DNA of 64,000 bases. It comes from Actinocrispum wychmicini (GTDB taxonomy: Bacteria; Actinomycetota; Actinomycetes; Mycobacteriales; Pseudonocardiaceae). Under the pieces are notes generated by a model, which was not told where the DNA came from, did no database searches, and was given only the letters and a program-made list of their open reading frames with translations. The translations under genes and the position numbers were made by a program. Where the stretch lies: the NCBI RefSeq assembly GCF_004345645.1, contig NZ_SLWS01000012.1:62001-126000 (forward strand), given 5' to 3'. Shown one piece after another: positions 56,853 through 64,000 of this stretch (within the stretch, counting starts at the first letter, position 1; every line of letters starts with the position of its first letter).

Positions 56853-58238
56853 ATGACAGACACCCTTGCCGACGTCACGACACCGCACCGATGGCGGTGG
56901 CTCGCGTTGGCGGCGTTGCTGGTCGCCGAGGCGATGAACCTGCTCGACACCACGATCGTTCAGGTGGCGTCACCGGCTATCCGCGCCGACCTCACCGCCA
57001 CCGACGGACAGACCCAGTGGCTGACTGCGGGATACACGTTGCCGTTCGCCGTCCTGCTGATCACCGGCGGACGGCTCGGTGACATCCTCGGACGCAGGCG
57101 CGTCTTCGTCATAGGCGTGGTCACGTTCGTGCTGTGCTCGGCTCTTTGCGCGCTCGCACCGAACATTCTCGTGCTCATCGTGACCCGGGCGCTGCAAGGC
57201 GCCGGTGCCGCGTTGATCATTCCGCAGACCATCGGGCTGATCCGGACCATGTTCGACGGACCCGAGCGGGCCAAGGCGTTCGGGGCGATCGGGCCGGTCA
57301 TGGCGCTCGCCGCGGTGAGCGGGCCGGTCCTCGGCGGCGTGCTCACCGACGCGGACGTGCTGGGGACGGGATGGCGTTCGGTGTTCCTGATCAACGTGCC
57401 GCTCGGGCTGGCGGTCCTGCTGGTGTCGTCCCTGATCCGGGAGGACCGCTCGGCCGCGAACCCGCGGCTCGACGTGACCGGGACCGTCCTCGTCGCGGCC
57501 GGAACCGGCCTGCTGATCTACCCGCTGGTGCAGGGCAACGACGCCGGATGGCCACTGTGGACGTGGATCTGCCTGCTGCTCGGGCTCGGGACGCTCGGGG
57601 TGTTCGTCCGCCACCAGATCGGCAGGACCCGCAGCCCGCTCGTCGAACCTGGACTGTTCCGTGACGCCGTGTTCCCCGCGTCGATGCTGATGTCGTTGCT
57701 GTTCTTCGCGGTAATGAACGGCCTGATGTTCGTTCTCGTCGTCTTCTTCCAGATCGGGCTGGGTGCCAGCGCGTTCGACGCGGGCCTCGCGATGTCGCCG
57801 TGGTCGGCCGGGCTCGCGGTCGGTTCGCTGACCGCGGGAATGGTGCTGGTGCCGCGCTTCGGCGCGAAGGTAATGCGCCTGGGCGTCGTCGTCCTGGTGC
57901 TGGGCCTGGTCGCCACCGCCTTGCTCATCACGACGCCGGGGCCTGGTCTGGCCTGGCGACTGCTGGTGCCGCTGTTCGTCGCCGGGCTTGGGCTCGGCAC
58001 GTTCACGCCGCCGTTCTTCACCAACGCCCTGTCCCAGGTCCGGCCGCACGAGACCGGATCCGCGGCGGGCCTCCTCAACGCCGTCCAGCAGTTCGGCTCA
58101 ACGGTCGGCGTGGCCGTACTCGGCGCCGTCTTCTTCCACAGCGGCCCGCAACTGCCACTGTGGCTCGCCGTCGGCATGCTCGCGGTCGTCATGGCGCTGA
58201 CGTTCACCGGACAACGGCGAAACTCTCCGGCGGAATGA
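56853..58238 (+). CDS. MFS drug exporter (DHA2, 14-TM type)
   Basis: A 461-residue transporter of the EmrB/QacA (DHA2) group. Motif A is GGRLGDILGRRRVF, motif C-like GPVLGGVL is seen in helix 5, and about 14 hydrophobic segments are spaced as expected. Start ATG 56853; GTG 56835 is possible. It diverges from the double AsnC gene by 92 bp. The end overlaps the convergent treZ by 35 bp. Substrate unknown. Confidence 0.92.
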   Translation: MTDTLADVTTPHRWRWLALAALLVAEAMNLLDTTIVQVASPAIRADLTATDGQTQWLTAGYTLPFAVLLITGGRLGDILGRRRVFVIGVVTFVLCSALCALAPNILVLIVTRALQGAGAALIIPQTIGLIRTMFDGPERAKAFGAIGPVMALAAVSGPVLGGVLTDADVLGTGWRSVFLINVPLGLAVLLVSSLIREDRSAANPRLDVTGTVLVAAGTGLLIYPLVQGNDAGWPLWTWICLLLGLGTLGVFVRHQIGRTRSPLVEPGLFRDAVFPASMLMSLLFFAVMNGLMFVLVVFFQIGLGASAFDAGLAMSPWSAGLAVGSLTAGMVLVPRFGAKVMRLGVVVLVLGLVATALLITTPGPGLAWRLLVPLFVAGLGLGTFTPPFFTNALSQVRPHETGSAAGLLNAVQQFGSTVGVAVLGAVFFHSGPQLPLWLAVGMLAVVMALTFTGQRRNSPAE

Positions 58239-59880
58239 CCACGTCGACTCCGGGCGAGGCAAGGAGAATCTCGCCCGCCGGCCGCTGAACTTCGGTCGAG
58301 CCCAGGTTGCACACGACCTTGATGGAACCGCGGTGCAACGTCACCACACGGCCGTCCTGATCGACCTTGAACCGGTCCAGCCGTGGGTCCGCCAACTCCG
58401 GGTACGTCCGGCGCAGCCTGATCAGGGCCTGGTAGGTCGTGAACATCTCGCGGTGCTTGGCATCGTCCAGTTCGGACCAGTCCACTGTGGAGTTCTGGAC
58501 GGTGGCCGGGTCCATCGGGTCGGGGACTTCGGACTCGCCCCAGCCGTGTTCGGCGAACTCACGGCGCCGGCCGGTGCGGACGGCGTTGGCCAGGTCAGGA
58601 TCGGGGAAGGACGCGAAGAACTGCCACGGGGTGCTCGCCGCCCACTCCTCGCCCATGAAGATCATCGGTGTGTACGGTGTACACATGAGGATGGCCGCGC
58701 CGCAGGCCAGCACACCGGGCGACACTGTGGCAGACATCCGGTCGCCGGCGGCGCGGTTGCCGATCTGGTCGTGGTTCTGGAGAAACGCAACGAACCGGTG
58801 GCCCGGTGTGTGCGCCTTGTCGATCGACCGGCCGTGGGTGCGTTCGCGGAACGACGACCAGGTGCCGGCGTGGAAGAACGCGTTCTCCAGCGTCGTCTTC
58901 AATGCCTGCGGGGCAGCGAAGTCCTTGTAGTAGCCCTGTTCCTCACCGGTCAGGAACACGTGCAGCGCGTGGTGGATGTCGTCGCACCACTGCGCGCCCA
59001 GCCCGTAGCCGCCGGACTCGCGGCCGGTGACGTGCCGCGGGTCGTTCAGGTCCGACTCGGCGATCAGGGTCAACGGCCGGCGCAGGCCGGCGGACAAAGC
59101 GTCGACCTCTTCGGCGAGCTCTTCGAGGATGTGCTTGGCGCGATGGTCCACAATGGCGTGAATGGCGTCCAGGCGCAGCGCGTCGACGTGGAAGTCCCGC
59201 AACCAGCCGAGAGCGTTGTCGATCACGTACCGGCGGACCTCGTCCGATCCCGGACCATACACGTTCAGCGCCGGACCCCAGATGTTCTGCCCGGCGAAGT
59301 ACGGCCCGAACCGGTCCAGGAAGGCACCGGACGGCCCCATGTGGTTGTACACCACGTCAAGGATCACACCGAGGCCACGCGCGTGCGCCGCGTCGACGAA
59401 CCGTTTGAACCCGTCCGGCCCGCCGTACGGCTCATGCACAGCGCCCCACAACACACCGTCATATCCCCAGCCGGCGACCCCGTCGAAGGAGTTGACCGGC
59501 ATCACTTCGACGAAGTCGACACCCAGCGACACCAGGTGGTCCAGCCGGGAAATGGCCGCGTCGAACGTGCCCTCAGCGGTGAACGTGCCGATGTGCAGCT
59601 CGTAGAGCACGCCTCCGGCCAGGACCCGGCCAGCCCAACCCGAGTCGGTCCAGGCGAAGTCATGCGAATAACGTTGTGACGGACCGAAAACACCCGCGGG
59701 CTGGCGCAGCGAACGCGGATCCGGCAGCGGCGTTTCGTCGTCGTCCACGAAGAAGCAGTACGAGTCCCCGGATACCTCAGTGTGCCACCAGCCGCCATCA
59801 GCGGCGGTCATCGCATGCGTCACGCCGTCGACCTGGATCCGGACCCGTTCGTGACCGGGTGCCCACACCGAGAACGTCAC
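58204..59880 (-). CDS. treZ: Malto-oligosyltrehalose trehalohydrolase
   Basis: A 558-residue GH13 enzyme that releases trehalose from maltooligosyl-trehalose. The N-terminal beta domain begins MTFSVWAPGHERVRIQVDG. The GH13 regions are DVVYNHMG, DALRLDAIHAI (catalytic Asp), LIAESDLNDPR (Glu) and FLQNHDQIGNR (Asp). The GTG start overlaps the treY stop. Last gene of glgX-treY-treZ. Confidence 0.95.
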   Translation of the reverse strand: MTFSVWAPGHERVRIQVDGVTHAMTAADGGWWHTEVSGDSYCFFVDDDETPLPDPRSLRQPAGVFGPSQRYSHDFAWTDSGWAGRVLAGGVLYELHIGTFTAEGTFDAAISRLDHLVSLGVDFVEVMPVNSFDGVAGWGYDGVLWGAVHEPYGGPDGFKRFVDAAHARGLGVILDVVYNHMGPSGAFLDRFGPYFAGQNIWGPALNVYGPGSDEVRRYVIDNALGWLRDFHVDALRLDAIHAIVDHRAKHILEELAEEVDALSAGLRRPLTLIAESDLNDPRHVTGRESGGYGLGAQWCDDIHHALHVFLTGEEQGYYKDFAAPQALKTTLENAFFHAGTWSSFRERTHGRSIDKAHTPGHRFVAFLQNHDQIGNRAAGDRMSATVSPGVLACGAAILMCTPYTPMIFMGEEWAASTPWQFFASFPDPDLANAVRTGRRREFAEHGWGESEVPDPMDPATVQNSTVDWSELDDAKHREMFTTYQALIRLRRTYPELADPRLDRFKVDQDGRVVTLHRGSIKVVCNLGSTEVQRPAGEILLASPGVDVVIPPESFAVVR

Positions 59881-62056
59881 TGTCCACTCCGCACAAGCAG
59901 CGCCACCGGATACCGGGAGAACACGTCGGCCAAGGCGAACGACTCGTGAGTCTGGCCGCTGAGTACATCAGTGAACGAGCCGGTCAACGGCAGCGTGGTG
60001 TCCCGCCAGCCGCCGGCCCGCGCGAGCCCCACCGGCAACCGGGTGGCCACCGCGACCAGGTCACCCTCGCCTCGCGAGAACGCCACCACATTCGCGGCGG
60101 CCACTCCGGTGGCGGACAGTGGCGCGTAGCCGGTGAACAGCTCCGGACGTTCCCACCGCAGCCGCAACACCTGCGACACCACCCGGAGTTTCGCCGCGCC
60201 GGTCGAGTCGATCGGCGGCGCCGCGTCCTCCACCGACGCCAGGATCTCCCGGCGCGCCTCGAAGTCCACCGGCCGCCGGTTGTCCGGGTCGACCAGCGAG
60301 TAGTCCCACAGCTCGGTGCCCTGGTAGACGTCCGGGACCCCGGGCATGGTCAGCTGGATCAGCTTCTGGCCCAGCGAGTTCGACCAACCCGGCCCTTCCA
60401 GCCGGTTGACCACGAAGTCGGCGATCTCGCCGCCGAGCGTCTCGATCACCGTGGCCGGCCAGGCGGCGACCGCGTCGTCGAAGTCCGCGTTCCGGTCGGA
60501 CCAACTGGTGGAGATCTTCGCCTCGCGGGACGCCTTCTCCAGGTACGCCCGCAGCCGGTCCACGCTGATCGGCCACGCGCCCACGATCGTCTGCCACGCC
60601 AACAGGTTCAGCGTCGGCTCGGGCAGCGGCGCCTTGGCCGTCCACCGGTGGACGGTGTCGGCGAACTCGCCCGCGATCTCGGACAGCACCGCGAGCCGCG
60701 CCCGGACGTCCTCGGACCGTTTGGTGTCGTGAGTGGACAGTGTGGTCATGCTCGACTCGACGGCCGCCGCGAGCCGGGTGTGGAACTCGTCGACCGGCAC
60801 GCCGAACCGGCCAGGGTCGGACCCGACCTCGTTCAGCGCGACGAACCTGTTGTAGCGGTAGAACGTCGTGTCCTCAACGCCTTTGGCCATCACGGCGGCC
60901 GCGGTCTGCTCGACCCGGCCGGTCAGCTCGCTGTCCGGGTGGGCCAGCATCCGCTCCCCCACCTCGCCGGACGGCAACGCGGACACCTCGCCGTCAGCCA
61001 GGTACGACCGGTACACCGAGTACCGCGGCAGGTACTCCAGCAGGGCCTCTTCGGGCACGTCGAGCCGGGAGATCCGGCGGATCTCGGCCCGCAGCAGGTG
61101 CTCCGCGACCCAGCGCTTCCGCTCGGTCTCCATCCCGTGCAGGTCCTGGTTCCCGGCCAGCTCGCTCAGCACCGGCTCACCGGCCGGGTCGACGAACACC
61201 CCGCACACCAGGCGCAGCGCGTCGTACCCGGTGGTGCCGTCGACCGGCCAGGACGTGGGCAGCCGCTCGTCCGGTCCGAGGATCTTCTCCACCACGATCC
61301 ACGTGTCCGGCGCCTTTTCCCGCAGCCGCCGCAGGTATTCACCGGGATGGGTCAGGCCGTCCGGGTGGTCCACGCGCAGCCCGGTGATCTCCCTGTTGCC
61401 GATCCACCGCAGCAGCGCCTCATGAGTCGCGTCGAACACCGCCGGATCCTCCATCCGGACGGCGGCGAGCGTGGTGATGTCGAAGAACCGCCGGTAGTTC
61501 AGCTCGGAATTGGCCCGCCGCCAGTTCACCAGCCGGTAGTGCTGCCGCTCGTGCACCTCCTGCGGCGTCCCGCCGTCAGTTCCGGGCGCGATCGGGAACC
61601 GGTGCTCGAAGTACCGCAGCTCACCGTCCTCAATGGACAGATCGTCGACCGAGTCGGATGCGAGGACGGGCACCAGGACCGGTCCGCCCGCCCAGTCGAC
61701 GTCGAAGAACCGGGCGTGCTCGGCCTCCCGGCCGTGCGTGAGCACGTCCCACCACCACGGGTTCGCCTTCGGGTCGGCGATGCCCATGTGGTTGGGCACG
61801 ATGTCCACCACCAAGCCCAGTTCCAGCTCCTGCAGCTCGCCGGCCAGCCGCATCCGGCCGTCCTCGCCGCCAAGGGCGTCGCTGGCCCGGCTGGGGTCGA
61901 CCACGTCGTAGCCGTGCGTCGAACCAGGGGTGGCGGCCAGGATCGGGGACGTGTACACCGCCCCGACACCCAGCGCCGCGAGGTAGTCGGCGATCTCGGC
62001 GACGTCCGCGAACGTCATGGTCGGGCCAAGCTGGATACGGTACGTCGAGCTCGGGA

Positions 62057-62060
<4 letters not shown>
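59877..62060 (-). CDS. treY: Malto-oligosyltrehalose synthase
   Basis: A 727-residue GH13 enzyme that turns the reducing-end alpha-1,4 link of a maltooligosaccharide into alpha-1,1. It has the TreY opening STYRIQLGPTMTFADVAEI, GVGAVYTSPILAATPGSTHGYDV, DIVPNHMG, GLRVDHPDGL, IVVEKILGPDE and STHDTKRSEDVRAR. The long insertion and length are normal for TreY. It overlaps both neighbours by 4 bp, so the three trehalose genes are co-translated. Confidence 0.96.

Positions 62061-64000
<1,940 letters not shown>

Overview
The window is high-GC actinomycete chromosome. Third-position GC bias is very strong, GTG starts are frequent, many genes overlap at ATGA or GTGA junctions, the adenosine kinase is of the mycobacterial type, and there is a DtxR/IdeR-type iron box. 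Gene content fits a Pseudonocardiales-like genus, but no marker in the window fixes the genus.

Layout. 1-4.7 kb: small regulatory and stress genes (DoxX-like end, LysR, an ArsR-SRPBCC-DHFR-like operon, a lipoprotein, a patatin). 4.75-10.8 kb: a secreted peptidase-like hydrolase, then an S-adenosylmethionine cycle cassette (a short KorB-like protein, metK, adenosine kinase, ahcY). 11.8-21.5 kb: a compact set of biosynthetic genes that I cannot match to a known product. One operon runs left (C-methyltransferase-like, Baeyer-Villiger-type monooxygenase, cytokinin-dehydrogenase-like flavoenzyme). The genes running right encode a free acyl carrier protein, an alpha-oxoamine synthase, two DUF1772 membrane proteins, an orphan ectoine-synthase-like cupin, an acyl-CoA dehydrogenase and an orphan TrpF-like isomerase. 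21.5-27.8 kb: DsbA-like, GH3 glycosidase with ricin-type lectin, TPR protein, ArsR-like regulator. 28-34.4 kb: a sulfotransferase operon (SnoaL-like, DUF1214, SDR, sulfotransferase) divergent from cysD-cysNC, which makes the PAPS donor; KstR-like palindromes sit at its promoters.

34.8-42.7 kb is the most striking block. Two paralogous family 2B encapsulin shell genes (HK97-type shell with an embedded cyclic-nucleotide-binding-like domain) are followed, 3 nt apart and in the same reading frame, by a polyprenyl diphosphate synthase and then ispH, dxs and ispG. This looks like one operon for a protein nanocompartment that houses a prenyl synthase, together with MEP-pathway enzymes that feed it.

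42.7-64 kb: housekeeping and accessory genes. These are MazG-like and VOC proteins, an amidohydrolase, a metallo-beta-lactamase-fold hydrolase, a tRNA-like element with an abnormal anticodon arm, a J-domain/nuclease-like membrane protein, a group 2 sigma factor, an iron-regulated siderophore-interacting protein, a CHAP protein, a type VII secretion-like pair (WXG100-like and DUF1023), a solitary tnpB with its right end, an ABC-2 exporter, a double AsnC regulator, an MFS exporter, and the glgX-treY-treZ operon for trehalose synthesis from glycogen (glgX cut by the window end).
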